Below, one piece after another: positions 24,946 to 36,422 of a stretch of 64,000 nucleotides of DNA; the stretch's first letter is position 1; each line of letters opens with the position of its first letter. The stretch comes from Cinclus cinclus (taxonomy: Eukaryota; Chordata; Aves; Passeriformes; Cinclidae), in the NCBI RefSeq assembly GCF_963662255.1, contig NC_085047.1, positions 21,142,758 through 21,206,757 of the forward strand. The letters run 5' to 3'. The position numbers and the translations under genes are program-made. The notes under the pieces are model-generated. The model ran no database searches and was not told where the DNA came from. It worked only from the letters and a program-made list of their open reading frames with translations.

Positions 24946-27900
24946 GTAGGTCAGCATGTCCCTCCCCACTCCTGCACCATCCCGTCTGGCATGCCAGAAC
25001 ACTGCTTGCCGTGGGGAACGTTGGAGCACACTGCTACTGGAGGCTGGGCACAGCACCCTTGTGCCCAAAGGACAGGCCAGGCTCATACTTGGCCACAAGT
25101 GGACAAAACAGGTTCATGGATGCTGTGGGGCATCTCAGGGTCACCAGCACAAGACCACAGTCATCCTCTGGGTGGCAGCACAGCCTCTGAGCAGCCCTAC
25201 CTGCAATGAGCCTCCAGCACACAGGTTTGCTCACATGCTGTTCCACTCTAGGAAAAACCTTGTCATCCCACCTGTTTGCAGGAGACCCTCTGATGGGATC
25301 TGCTCCCACTCTCACTGCAATGACCAGACATATGAACTAAGAGTCCCAAGATTTGAATTTATGGGAACATCACTGTTTTGTCTGACTTTGTCCAGACCCT
25401 GTGATTTTGAGGTTTGCAGATAAAAACATACAATTGCTCTTCAGACTCTGGAGTCCTCTTTCTGTAGGTTTTTTATAGGTGTAGCAGAGGCATTGAAAGT
25501 ACGGAGGATTAATGCACAAGTCTGCACGCACAAGCACTTTCCCTATTCAGTAAAGGAAGTTTGGACAGTATTAAGATATTTAAGAAAACAAGAAAAAGAG
25601 ACCAGGGGCACTCAGTGTCATAAAATCCTTGAGAGGACCACCAGCATATGTGCAACTGCAGACAAGCTGGATAACTTTGTCTTACTGGAGCTCCAGCTAA
25701 CCACAGCCTCCACTGACTTCAGAGGGAAATGGAAGATTTCGGGACCTATTTTTGGAGTGTCTGAATGAGCACCATTGGCTGTAGCAAAATCAACCTATCT
25801 CATGAGCAGAAGTATTTGATGTGGATAAAACACAACACATGCAGAGAGGAAAGGCTTCTGCCTCCCAAAGAATAGTTAATTCTCATCCTGAAACCTCATC
25901 TCCTGTCCTTCCTCAAATCTCTCACTTCCTTACACATTTTTGGAAAGAGTTTCCACTTAACCCAAAAAGCCTGCAGCTTGAAAAGCAACCAACCCCAGCA
26001 GCAACTTCCCCACCCTGACCTGCAATGATATGTGGTCACATACACAAAAAGGTGGGTTTGGACAATACAAACATTTTGCAAAGTGTTTAGAAGAGCCATA
26101 ACTAGACATGGCTCTGCCAAAAGAGCAATACTGATTAAAGCTGCAGGTTTCCAGTAATACTCTAAAGAGAACCAAAGCCTTGGGGAAAATACAAACATAC
26201 CATGTGTATAAACTTCTTACCAATACAATCTTTTTTGATCTTGCTCATTTAAGCCCCTCCAGAAAAAGCACTTTTATGCCAGGATTACTCCCACACCATA
26301 ACAGCACCAAGTTTTCTACAAAAGCTCTTAAACCTAGATTGATCTACAGATACATGGGACAAAAATGCAGATTTTGCTGTTCCAGACTGTATAGGTGGAC
26401 AACACCACCAAAGCACAAATGGCTTTTACATATAATACACATATGTACAATTTGTGGAAACAGAAGCATGCATGGAAGTTTGGAGTATGAAAAACAGTAG
26501 CAACATCCTCTTCATTCTCAACACCAACCTGTAACTCACTAGCTGTCTCTGTCTGCCACAAAACCACAAGGCATCATAAAAAGCATATTCAATTCAAAAC
26601 TTTTTTTTTTGAAGGATATGATTGCAGTCACCTTTTATCTCTCTCTCTCTCCCCTTTCTTTTTCTTTTCTTCCCGACCTAGAAATTCCCATGCGCAGTCT
26701 GAGGGGTGAACAAGGCCCCCCAGGTGAACCTGGACCAAGAGGGCCACCAGGGCCACCAGGATTACCAGGTCATGGTGTACCAGGAGCCAAAGGAAAACCA
26801 GGCCCACAAGGATACCCAGGAATTGGAAAGCCAGGTTTGCCAGGGATGCCAGGAAAACCAGGAGTCATGGGGCCCCCAGGGCCAAGAGGAGAGATGGGGC
26901 CGAAGGGGGAGATTGGGCCCATGGGGATACCTGGACCGCAAGGACCACCAGGGCCTCATGGGCTTCCCGGCATAGGGAAAGCAGGTGCTCCAGGGCTACA
27001 AGGGCAACCAGGGCCAAAGGGTGAGCCTGGGATGAAGGGGCCACCAGGAATACCTGGAATCCCAGGCCCAAAAGGGGAGAAGGGTGTCGGGATCCCAGGT
27101 TTGCCGGGTCTGAAGGGTCCACCTGGGCTGCCTGGTGCACCTGGCCCCGTGGGGCTGCCGGGGGTTGGCAAACCAGGCATGGTTGGCTTCCCTGGCCCAC
27201 AGGGACCCCTGGGCAAACCCGGACCCCCAGGAGAGTTAGGGCTGCAGGGGCCTCCAGGGGCCCCTGGGATCCAGGGCCCTCCTGGTCCACCTGGCATTGG
27301 CAAACCAGGCCAGGACGGTATGCCTGGCCAGCCCGGCTTCCCGGGTGGCAAAGGGGAGCAGGGACTCCCAGGCCTGCCAGGGCCCCCTGGCCTACCTGGG
27401 GTTGGGAAGCCAGGCTTTCCTGGGCCCAAAGGGGAGCGAGGTGTGGGTGGTCTGCCTGGTCCCCTGGGCCCAAAAGGGGAGAAGGGGCACGCGGGGCCAC
27501 CTGGCATGGGAGGGCCACCAGGGGAGCCTGGCCGGCCAGGACTGCCGGGCATCATGGGCCCCCCGGGGGCTGCCGGTTTCCCAGGACCTAAAGGGGAGGG
27601 GGGTGCCGTAGGGCCACCAGGACCAGTGGGCCCCAAAGGAGAACCTGGCCTGCAGGGTTTTCCAGGAAAGCCAGGCTTTCCTGGGGAAGTGGGTGGTCCT
27701 GGCCTGCGGGGGCTGCCGGGCCCCATAGGACCCAAAGGGGAAGCCGGACACAAAGGCTTGCCGGGGCTGCCGGGTGTCCCAGGGCTTGTGGGGCCAAAGG
27801 GTGAGCCCGGGCTCCCCGGTGCCCAGGGGCTTCAGGGCCCCTCAGGCATCCCGGGCATTGCGGGACCCAGTGGTCCCATCGGCCCTCCCGGGCTGCCAGG

Positions 27901-28588
27901 GGCCAAGGGCGAGCCAGGCATGCCCGGCCCCCCCGGCTTCCCTGGGGTAGGCAAACCTGGCGCTGCAGGGCTGCAGGGACCCCCGGGAAAGCCTGGGGCG
28001 CTTGGTCCTCCTGGCCAGCCGGGACTTCAGGGGCCACCGGGCCCCCCCGGGCCCCCGGGGCCCCCAGTCCTCATCCCACCCACTCCACCAGCCGTGGGAC
28101 AGTACCTGCCTGAGGTGGGGCCAGGGATAGAGGGCGTGAAGCCTCCATACGGCTACAAGGGCAAGAAAGGCAAGGCTGGCGGCGTTGTCTACGAGATGCC
28201 CGCTTTCACGGCAGAGCTCCTCACGCCCTTCCCCCGCGTCGGGGTGCCCGTGAAGTTCGACAAGCTTCTGTACAATGGCCGACAGAACTACAACCCCCAG
28301 ACGGGCATCTTCACCTGCGAGATCCCCGGCATCTACTACTTTGCCTACCACGTCCACTGTAAAGGCGCCAACGTGTGGGTGGCTCTGTACAAGAACAACG
28401 AGCCGCTCATGTATACCTATGACGAGTACAAGAAGGGCTTCCTAGACCAGGCTTCGGGAAGTGCTGTGGTGCAGCTGATGCACGGAGACAAGGTTTACGT
28501 TCAGATGCCATCCGAGCAGGCGGCAGGACTCTATGCCGGGCAGTATGTTCATTCGTCTTTTTCAGGGTATTTATTGTATCCCATGTAA
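24633..28588 (+). CDS. COL8A1: Collagen type VIII alpha-1 chain, complete two-exon coding region
   Basis: This gene encodes a short-chain, network-forming collagen that is secreted to the extracellular matrix; the family is known from Descemet's membrane and subendothelium. Joining 24633-24945 to 26682-28588 gives 739 residues, close to the usual length of about 744. The order seen is: signal peptide (about 1-26); NC2 (about 27-112), rich in Pro, Gln, Met and His; an uninterrupted-length Gly-X-Y helix (113-566, 454 residues) with eight one-residue-short imperfections; a linker; and a C1q-like NC1 (about 610-739). The C1q signature is complete from F630 to Y660, and the protein ends SGYLLYPM. 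The intron splits a Glu codon in phase 1 (G|AA), with donor AAAG|GTAGG and an acceptor behind a long pyrimidine tract. The chosen ATG has G at -3 and G at +4 and starts the hydrophobic signal. COL8A2 was considered, but the NC2 motif GAYYGIK and the NC1 sequence fit alpha-1. The 5' UTR exons are not identified. Confidence 0.97.
24946..26681 (+). other. COL8A1: COL8A1 intron between the two coding exons
   Basis: This GT-AG intron of about 1.7 kb has no supported gene inside. The sequence is unremarkable apart from the polypyrimidine and (TC)n tract at about 26,623-26,679 next to the acceptor. Confidence 0.9.
26638..26651 (+). repeat. (TC)n tract in the COL8A1 intron acceptor
   Basis: A short dinucleotide repeat forms part of the polypyrimidine tract just upstream of the acceptor for the large COL8A1 exon. 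It probably serves U2AF binding. Confidence 0.75.
26682..28588 (+). CDS. COL8A1: COL8A1 second coding exon (triple helix and NC1/C1q domain)
   Basis: This exon carries the rest of codon 105 through to TAA at 28586-28588. It encodes the whole triple helix and the NC1 domain in one block, as is usual for type VIII and type X collagens. The acceptor AG is at 26680-26681, after about 50 bases of almost pure pyrimidine including a (TC)n run. The open frame extends left to 26609 through the intron, but that extension is not coding. CpG and GC content rise clearly towards the 3' part (about 27,700-28,400) compared with the AT-rich flanks. Confidence 0.97.
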
Positions 28589-29142
28589 AATAAAACAGAC
28601 ACACACACAACATACACACAAAATGAAAACCTTTCTCCTCTGCTTCAAACTTTTATACCACAAAAGATGCATTTTATGACCATTTTGGACCATCTTGTAC
28701 AAAAACAAAACCAAAAAAATTACAAACTTTATGCAGAGCTAGTTATAAAAAAAAGGTGTGGTGAACATATCTAAAGATGTGTTATCAGGTTCATCAACAG
28801 TTGTTTTGTACCCAAGGGGGACATATTAGCTGTACATTATGTATTTCTGCAATGCCATGCTTACTTCACAGTAATTCAGTACTAAAGTTCAAATCAGTGT
28901 ATGTCACTCACTCCTGTTGCATTGCTCATAGTTATGAGATGAGAAACAGTGACTTAAACCAGAGTAGGTCAGTCTCTAACTATATTTAAAAAATTGAGTG
29001 GCTTGTTTGCCTGGGTGGGGGTTCTCTTGGGTTTTTGACAGCAGGTCAGCCCCACAAGCAAAGATTCTCTTAGCTGGAGACTTTTATTTCCCTTCTCCTG
29101 TAATAAAACAATCCTGCAGGTGTTGTTTTTTTCCCCTGAACA

Positions 29143-29152
29143 ATTTATTTAT
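29143..29152 (+). promoter_or_regulatory. AU-rich element in the COL8A1 3' UTR
   Basis: Two overlapping ATTTA pentamers contain TTATTTAT, the core of class II AU-rich mRNA-decay elements. The position within the predicted 3' UTR fits such a role, but a single short match can arise by chance in AT-rich DNA. Confidence 0.3.
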
Positions 29153-30193
29153 GACAGAAGAGGGATTCTGATGGCATGACGGGCCCTCCTGAGCCTTTCC
29201 CAGCAGTCATTGGACCTAAAATGTCACCACTGACTCCAGCAGGGACTGGTTTCACCTCCAAATGTCACAGCACTTGAAAGTCTCCATTTTCTAGTAACAC
29301 AGCTCAAGTAGATGAGGTAAATGTCCCCCTTTTACTTGTGCCATGTCATTGAGACACTTTGGCCAACACATGGCAATACTTCAGGGCGACATAAATTTGC
29401 TTGGATTTCTGTGCTTGTACCAAGAACCCATTTGACTTGTCACAAGAGACACCTATTCTGCCACTCAGCAAAAGCTGAATCAGTTTGCTCTTCAAGGACT
29501 AGGCAAAGCAGAAGTAGCTCTGTTTGCTTAACCAATTTATTGCTTGAGATCAACCAGTAACTTCACCAGCAATATTGATCACGCAAATTTATCCAAGAAC
29601 TTTGTTCTATCTAAAAAGCTGATTTCCAATCTTTATTTATATGTTACCAGTTGTCAGGGAGAACCTGCAGGCCTCAATTCTTCTCTGTACTTGAGGACAG
29701 CGACTTCGTGTTGCACAAAGTCTCTGTCTGCTCATCAATGGTGCTAATCTCACCTAAATAACTGTTCTGTTTCCAAAGGGCAGTGGACCTTGCTGTGGTT
29801 CCCTGTACAGTGCTGCACATCACACACTGCTGCGCTAGTTCAAAGAGTTAAGTGCTCATCATTTCTTCAATGTCTTTAGCTACTGCTACTGCTTTTGATT
29901 CAAAAATTAACTAGATTTTTTCATGCAGAAATAAGATTGGATTTAACTGGCATTACCATTATTTAAATGCAGAGTTTAATGCAATCTAACACTGACTGAG
30001 GACTCCAGTGATATAATGTGGTGCTTTATCTCAGAAATTTTATGGAACGGTGGCAGGAACGGACGGACAGTTTACCAGACACTGGTGACTTCAGTATGTT
30101 CCCAGAATATATGAGATATGTCAAAAGCAAATAATTTTGTATTTAAAATTTTTGTATTGATTTGAAAAAAGTATCTTATTAAATATCTTTAAG

Positions 30194-30199
30194 AATAAA
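30194..30199 (+). terminator. COL8A1: Candidate COL8A1 poly(A) signal AATAAA
   Basis: This is a canonical hexamer about 1.6 kb past the stop codon, in a local AT-rich context. Choosing it over the hexamer at 29102 is inference, as no transcript evidence is available here. Confidence 0.45.
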
Positions 30200-32437
30200 A
30201 CCAAAAACTAATTCTGTCTTCATACAGAACTATCAGAAGGAACACTGAACCTGCTGCATTCATTTATCAGACCCCAAGGGCTTTCTGAAACCCCTGACAG
30301 CCTGATATAGAAGGGAAAAAACTGAGATACACCTTTTTCTCTAGTTCCCATCTCCTGGCATAACATGCTCTAAGCCAGAGAAGGAACATGTCCAGTTGGT
30401 GGGGAGGCACAGCAGGGTCTGGGGAAGAGGGAAGGGCTCCCTCTGGCAGCCCGTGGGGACAGATACTGCTCAGCATGAGCCACCATGGGAGTGCAGCTGA
30501 AGGTAGAAAAGGGGCAGCTAAGGAATCAGCCACAGAGGCTGCTGCTGAGGGCTTGTGTTGCCTGAAAAGGCAGAACTGACTACCCAAGATGAGAGATGCT
30601 GGCTCTCCTGATGTGGTTTCCCCACCTCACCTCAAAGACAACCATTTCCTCTAAGGTGGTGAACTCCCGAACTGTCCATACTGAAAGGAATGCACTGAAT
30701 ACCTACCGTGCCAAAGAATTGTTATCCATATCTCCCTTAGACTCCCTGAAGCCCTCAGCATCTCATTGTTACTGCACAAAGAGAAAACAAATAATGACCT
30801 AAGTACCGCACTCAGCATCTCTCACTTTCTATCTAAAACCATTTCCACTTTCTGAAACTTTTTATTGCACACAATCTTCATTCTACATCTCTTATTTTAG
30901 CATTCCCCTGACAGTGCACAGTAAGCCAAGCAAGATTCAAGAAACAATGAAAAATTCGAATCACAAGGATGCTGCTCTTGATCTTAGCCACAAAAAACAT
31001 GCCCCAGCTCTGTTTGTACTCAGCCTGGAGTCAGATCTCCAGCCACAGTACAACTCAGCCCACCCAGGTTGAAAAAACTTTCAGCTGTTTGCGCTACAAA
31101 GCACTAAAGTTTGTTCCAAAATTTGATACCACATCTGACAACTCCATTTACTTTACACATCAATAATAATGGCCCTGGGCATACCCACGTATCCACGCTC
31201 ACACACAGCCTTGCAAAAGTAAGTCTGAGAGCACTGTCTTTAACAGTTTATTTGCAGGAAAATATTCTCATTCCATACAGAGCATTCAAAATTTCACTTG
31301 AAACAACTCTAAGAACTCTTCAAAATACAAGTGGTACTTTAAAGGCATATAAAACTTAAGACAAATGGCAACTGGGTCTTTCCCAACACCAAAAATGTAC
31401 GTTGAGCTTCGTATGTTCTTAAAAATCAGAGTCCACTTAAAAGTGAAGGTGTTTACACTCTCCCCCAGAGCACTGCTAAAAAGGAAAGCATGTCATTAGA
31501 AATGAGATTAAACGCCAGAGTTGTGACTATGTATTATTATCATCTATCTAGTCACTGGAAATGTCATTTAATAACATCTTTTAGGCACTCTCAGATTCAT
31601 GTTTAGTGCAATAGTCTGTGACTTTATTATATACAGCAGAGGAAAAAACAGCTTCCCAGCGAAGAAACTTCCTGAAAGTCTGAGCCAAACAGAGCTTTCA
31701 GCTGACATGTGTCATCCTGCCTGTTCTGTGCACAGTTTGGTATCTTTGAGCTGTGTCTTTCTGACAGTGCGGCATTTTGAGAGGGGTGGCAGATAAAATG
31801 CAGAAGCACCTTTGCTGTAAGATGATGCTGTCTACAAATTCAGCAGGCTGTCAGAGGACAGGAACAGAGTAAGAAGGGAGGAGAATATCTGACTTCAGAT
31901 AGAAAAATAACGGAGACACTAGGGACCTACACAGTTACACCGTTATCAGACACAGAAATAAAACCAGCAGCTTCACTCCTGATATGATAAAAAAATACAC
32001 AGCTTTTAAAGGGACATTTCAGTGCAGAGACTTCATTCTCAGGAATGGCAAAAAGGAAAAAAATGTCTTAATAGTAGCTCATGCTCAGAAACTATCTAAA
32101 TATTTGGTGTTAGCATTATTGCATTTTTCTAAAAGCCCTAAGTCAAGTCTTTGGTACTGTAAAACACCTGTGTAAATGTGCCCAGACAGAAGAGAAACTA
32201 ATCTGTGAGCACTGCCGAGAAATACACTACACATACGCATTCCTGCCTGAATGAAGCTAATGCCAAAGCAAGACCTGTCCTCGAGGCAGAGTAGCAGGAA
32301 TGATGTGTGTGAAGCAGGTAGTGGAACAGGGCTGCTCTACACAGGATCCTACAAAACATCCTGTGGGGAGAAAATTCATTACTTGGCTCACTGCTTATTA
32401 CTGAGGACAAAAGCTACTGGCCTGCAAGCTGGGCTTT

Positions 32438-32456
32438 AAAAAAAAAAAAAAAAAAA
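32438..32456. repeat. Poly(A) run, 19 bases
   Basis: This is an uninterrupted A19 homopolymer in intergenic sequence. No associated retroelement was recognised. Confidence 0.9.
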
Positions 32457-34168
32457 CCAAAAATACCCCATGGTTTATCAACAACATCAGCTGTTGGCTT
32501 GATCCTGAAACAGGTTTCATTCAAAATGTTACCCAGTACCCTGGGACAATAACTGTGGTGGACTCAACACCCCTGGCAGGAGCACAGAAAGGGGAGAAAC
32601 TGGAAATACTGTTTAACTGAAAAATAAGTCAGTCATACAATAGGAAGGCTTATTAGGATATAAAAAGAAACAGCTGATATAAACACTTGTAGAGAACATA
32701 TTAATTTGAGAACATCAAACATTATTTAAAAATATTTTAGGGAGATCAAAAAGATGATGTGGCAAAAGTAAAAAAGACTAAAGGGTTTTTAAGTACAAAG
32801 AGATTGGGAGACACCATTTGCTTGCCATGAAGCTGCTTTTTTATTTTCAATTATTTTGTTTGTTCTACTACAGCTAGAATACAAATCCTATCTTTCCCAC
32901 AAAAAGCAAAAAATCTACTAGAAAAAATGGAGAAGGAAATTGTTTAGATTAGTGGGAAGAGTATCTCTGAGATAAAACAGAGCAGAGAAAATAAGCACAT
33001 CTTCAAAAGCAGACCTCCGTACCCACTTCCTGGAACTGAAGAAGCAGAGGGATACAGCCTGCACCATCACAAGAACTCTCCTCACAGTGTCTGGAACAAA
33101 TTCAACAGCTCTCCTGGTTAAAAAAAAAAACCAAAAAAACCTCCTGGTCAGGCATCCTGCAAGATGTTACATGGATGCAGCTGGACCATGGCAGCAGCCA
33201 CTGGGAGAGCTGGGGGCCTCAGCTCTGGAAGCAACTGAGGATTTTGATGGTGAAGGGCTGCCCTCCACTTCTACTGGCCTTGGCTCTCAACACAAAGATC
33301 TAACAGGGGCTCCTCTGCAACAAGAGCTTGGAGAACACTGTTATGTCTGCAAAAAGCCTTGCCACAGCAGCTTTTGCAGGAAGAATTACTACTGTCAGGA
33401 GTTCAAATCACTGTTAAGTCTGGGGCTGCAGAATCACACACAAACCCTTTCATTAACTGAAATAACCAGGAGAAATAAATACAACACTGTCACTATTTCC
33501 TTAAGTGAAACCCCACCTGTTTGTATTCAGATTTTCAAGCAAAGATCTCTTCAGAGTCTGAGGAAAAAATAAAGGAAATACAAAAAATTAAGAGTACTTC
33601 TGCCAGCTCATGAAGAAATTGTGCTTTCTTCCATTTCCACCACCAGAGTCACCGGTTCCAGTGCCCCAGGACCTGCCACACACTCCCATCTCCTCCACAC
33701 TCCCACCTGCCACCCTGCACACAGCTGGAGTGCAGCTGTACCCAAGGGACACACGGCAGACAAGACACCATGGCATACCCTGTCCCTTGCTCGGACACAC
33801 CTGCATCCTTCCCCACCCCATACCACAGATTTTTCTGACGTCTCGAGTTATTTTAGGTATGTCCAGCTTGCTTGAAACAGACCAAAGCTCAGCAATCACT
33901 GGGTGAAAGCACAAGCTTCCCCCCCTTCGGCTGTAGCACCTCTCCAAACCATACTGCCCTCCCTGATTCCCAAATGGCAGAGCCAAGGAGCTAAAGCTGG
34001 AAATGAGAACTATGGAAGATGTTTTTAGTTTTGCCAGTTTTTTGGGGGTTTTTTTAATACCTACTGCACCCTACAAGAAAGATTACTCTTTCGTTTCTTC
34101 AATGGTTATTACTCTATATAGCTGCAGCAAAATAAATTATGTTCAGTACTCTTGCAAGTAGTACTTAC

Positions 34169-34194
34169 AAGAACATAAGTACTCTTATGTTCTT
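34169..34194. repeat. Perfect 11-bp inverted repeat with 4-base loop
   Basis: The arm AAGAACATAAG (34169-34179) is matched exactly by its reverse complement at 34184-34194 around the loop TACT. It can form a hairpin on either strand. It lies about 310-340 bases beyond the first candidate ST3GAL6 poly(A) signal, between the ends of two convergent genes. Confidence 0.85.
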
Positions 34195-34489
34195 ACTCTT
34201 CCTCAGCTTCTGAAAATAAATACCATGGTTTATGTTCATATTGCAATTGTTTGCATTACTCCTAAATGTACTCTCTATATAATTTTATTTAAAAGCAACA
34301 ATGGTATTCCTACCAACTTCAAGGACTTTTTTTAAGTGAACTTATTTGTGTGTTCTTCAGGTGTGATTGATAAAGATAACCACAAAATCTTCCAGAAATT
34401 CTGCCATAAATAAAATAAAAACTTTATATAAATGTCCTGTGAGAGAACTGGAACAGCATATTGATGTTCTTTGACAGTTGTCAAGTGCC

Positions 34490-35691
34490 TTCCCATACAG
34501 ATTTCATTTATTCACAGGCTTGTCAGAGACAAACCAATACAGGAAACAAACATTCCATTAAATGTTTCAATTAAAATCTCAAGTTCGCACTATTCGCCAC
34601 ACCTCAAACTTAAATATCAAGACAGAAGAGGTAAACAGATGCCAAATGATAATTCAGCTGAGGTACATCCTGGGTATTCCCTACTGCACTCTACTGCCAA
34701 AAATGGGAGTATTCCTTGCTTGTATTGATGAGTTACAGCATCTGAGGAAGGAGACTGACCTCGCTTGTGAAAATCCACTTGTTTTTGAGGAACAAACAAA
34801 AAAATACATGAGAGCCTGTCCTGGAGAACTGACTCCAACAAGCATTGACTCTAAACTCATGAACTTCTTTGTACAAGCTTGTGTTTCTGCTGTGGTCTGG
34901 AGGCTGACATGAAGGTAGTTTGGACAGCCCTTCAGTCTTCATATTCCCTCTTTAAAAGTCAACTCAGCAACTGTAAAATTTACTGGATGCACAGCAGAGA
35001 GTGTATGATTTTGCATAAAATGGGTACAACTCAAGCATTGTCAACACCAACATCTCCACAAATCGGACAAAGGGTCTTCACCTTTGACAATGGCAGACAG
35101 AAGTTCAGAGCAGATGGTCAGTGCAGAAGCTGTGGCTTCTTGGCTGAAGGCTATTCTCCTCAGGAGTATGGAAGAACAAGACATGTACAGTGTGTATGTT
35201 CCCCCTTCTCCAAAACACACAGTAATGATGTAGATGCATAGTTTAAAAACCATTTTCATACAACAAGACAGACAGTCAACTTTACATCCATCTTACTGAT
35301 TGAACACTGGTCATCCCAGTTATCTTGACAGTTGGAACCCTTTTGGAGGACAGCATCAGCAACAAAAGTATTCCAGAGCATTAATGATTTGGAAAGAGTT
35401 CTCACTGATAAGTAAGTGATGTGCATCACATTTTTATATATCCCTGATGCTTTCAGTTGAAAGTTTCATGGTTTTCCCACTATTAAATAGCTTCACAGAA
35501 ATTCAGTTAACTCTGTTTGCAATAGTCCATCATCCTTAGAAGCTTAGAAGCTTTTGCCTTGATGAGTTTTCTGGGCTCCTTTAAAGAGTAAACAGTTATG
35601 CTGCACTTAAAAAATAAAAATGTCATACAAAAAATAAAAATTTTTCAAATCTTGAAAATAGTGACTGTTCTTTGTATTTTCCATTCAGCTT
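34490..35691 (-). other. ST3GAL6: ST3GAL6 3' UTR (probable extent)
   Basis: This sequence follows the ST3GAL6 stop on the minus strand. The first canonical AATAAA on that strand is at 34512-34507, giving a 3' UTR of about 1.2 kb. A second one at 34289-34284 would extend it slightly. The open frames on the plus strand here (34471-34728, 34562-34912, 34879-35241) show no family features and are taken as chance. The extent is inferred. Confidence 0.5.
34507..34512 (-). terminator. ST3GAL6: Candidate ST3GAL6 poly(A) signal AATAAA
   Basis: This is the first canonical hexamer on the minus strand after the stop codon, and it is followed by a T/G-containing stretch. The alternative is the hexamer at 34289-34284. 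Confidence 0.45.
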
Positions 35692-35772
35692 TCACGTCAA
35701 ATTGACCACAAAGTTCTTGTCTATAAGCTTCTTCAAAAATTTCTGTTCAGCAGTGATGTTGTGGTACTCATT
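35692..35772 (-). CDS. ST3GAL6: ST3GAL6 coding exon 9 (motif VS and stop)
   Basis: The acceptor TCTCTTTAG| opens 26 codons and a TGA at 35694-35692. His307 and Glu312 (HNITAE) form motif VS; the His is the family's catalytic residue. The protein ends VVNLT, two residues earlier than I recall for the human protein. Confidence 0.95.
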   Translation of the reverse strand, partial: NEYHNITAEQKFLKKLIDKNFVVNLT

Positions 35773-36386
35773 CTAAAGAGATGCAAGGGAATAATAAAAT
35801 TAATTGCAAAAATCAAATTATCACCAGCAGCACCACTTGGCTGTTCCTTTCTATTACCTGTGATACTTCAAAGATGCTAAGAACAGAAAAGGTCTGGGGA
35901 AAAGACTTCTTAGCAAAGGCTAAGCACAGTTCCCAAGAAAACAAAACTAGATTAGACATTTCCATAAGGACACAACCAAAAAGGATGATCCTTTGGGGAT
36001 AAGAAAGGGTAAGATGTGGTCTCAAAGAAATCCTTTCATTATTAACTCTCCCAACTCCTTGCCCTGCTTATTCAGAACAACAGCTGTGTAACCGTATCTA
36101 CAGCACAAGCAGTCAGAAAACAAGTGATCCTCAAAGCTCAGTACAGGTTCTTGAAAAGCACATCAGGCACTTGTGGTTCAGATAAACCCTGCCAATTAGG
36201 TTCAACAAGCCCAAACCAACCCATCTTCTGTGCTGTATCCAGGTCCTGGATACACAGGAGACCACTAAGGCTAGTGGAGGGCAGCACAAGGAAAGTAAAT
36301 TAAGATGCTGAATCCAGTAAATTAAAATGAATATAATATGAATACTACATAAAAGATTATACAGATATAGTGCATTTACACAGCAC

Positions 36387-36422
<36 letters not shown>

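Larger units (their letters stand above)
28589..30225 (+). other. COL8A1: COL8A1 3' UTR (probable extent)
   Basis: This AT-rich sequence lies downstream of the stop. AATAAA hexamers occur at 28589-28594 (directly after TAA), 29102-29107 and 30194-30199. The last follows an AT-rich run and is my preferred main poly(A) signal, which would put the mRNA end near 30.2 kb. The site next to the stop is probably too close to be the main one. A further AATAAA near 31,955 could extend the transcript. The end point is inferred. Confidence 0.55.
30226..34490. other. Intergenic region between the COL8A1 and ST3GAL6 3' ends
   Basis: No supported gene was found. The open frame at 33087-33572 (161 codons) shows no recognisable domain and is treated as chance. 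The region contains an A19 run (32438-32456) and, near its right end, an 11-bp inverted repeat at 34169-34194. Both genes are transcribed towards this region. Confidence 0.6.

Noticed and set aside
26609..26681. Start of the large collagen open frame at 26609
   Set aside because: These codons translate the polypyrimidine tract of the intron. The true boundary is the acceptor at 26680-26681, which joins in phase to the NC2 exon.
26956..27753. A 265-codon minus-strand open frame rich in Gly and Pro, opposite the collagen helix
   Set aside because: The reverse complement of GGN CCN CCN repeats automatically reads as a Gly/Pro-rich frame without stops. It is a mirror of COL8A1, has no start context or domain of its own, and lies wholly within a well-supported exon.
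33087..33572. 161-codon plus-strand open frame between the two genes
   Set aside because: It begins with a low-complexity Lys run from a poly(A) stretch, shows no domain, and has no poly(A) signal or splice evidence. I considered a retrogene but recognised no parent gene.
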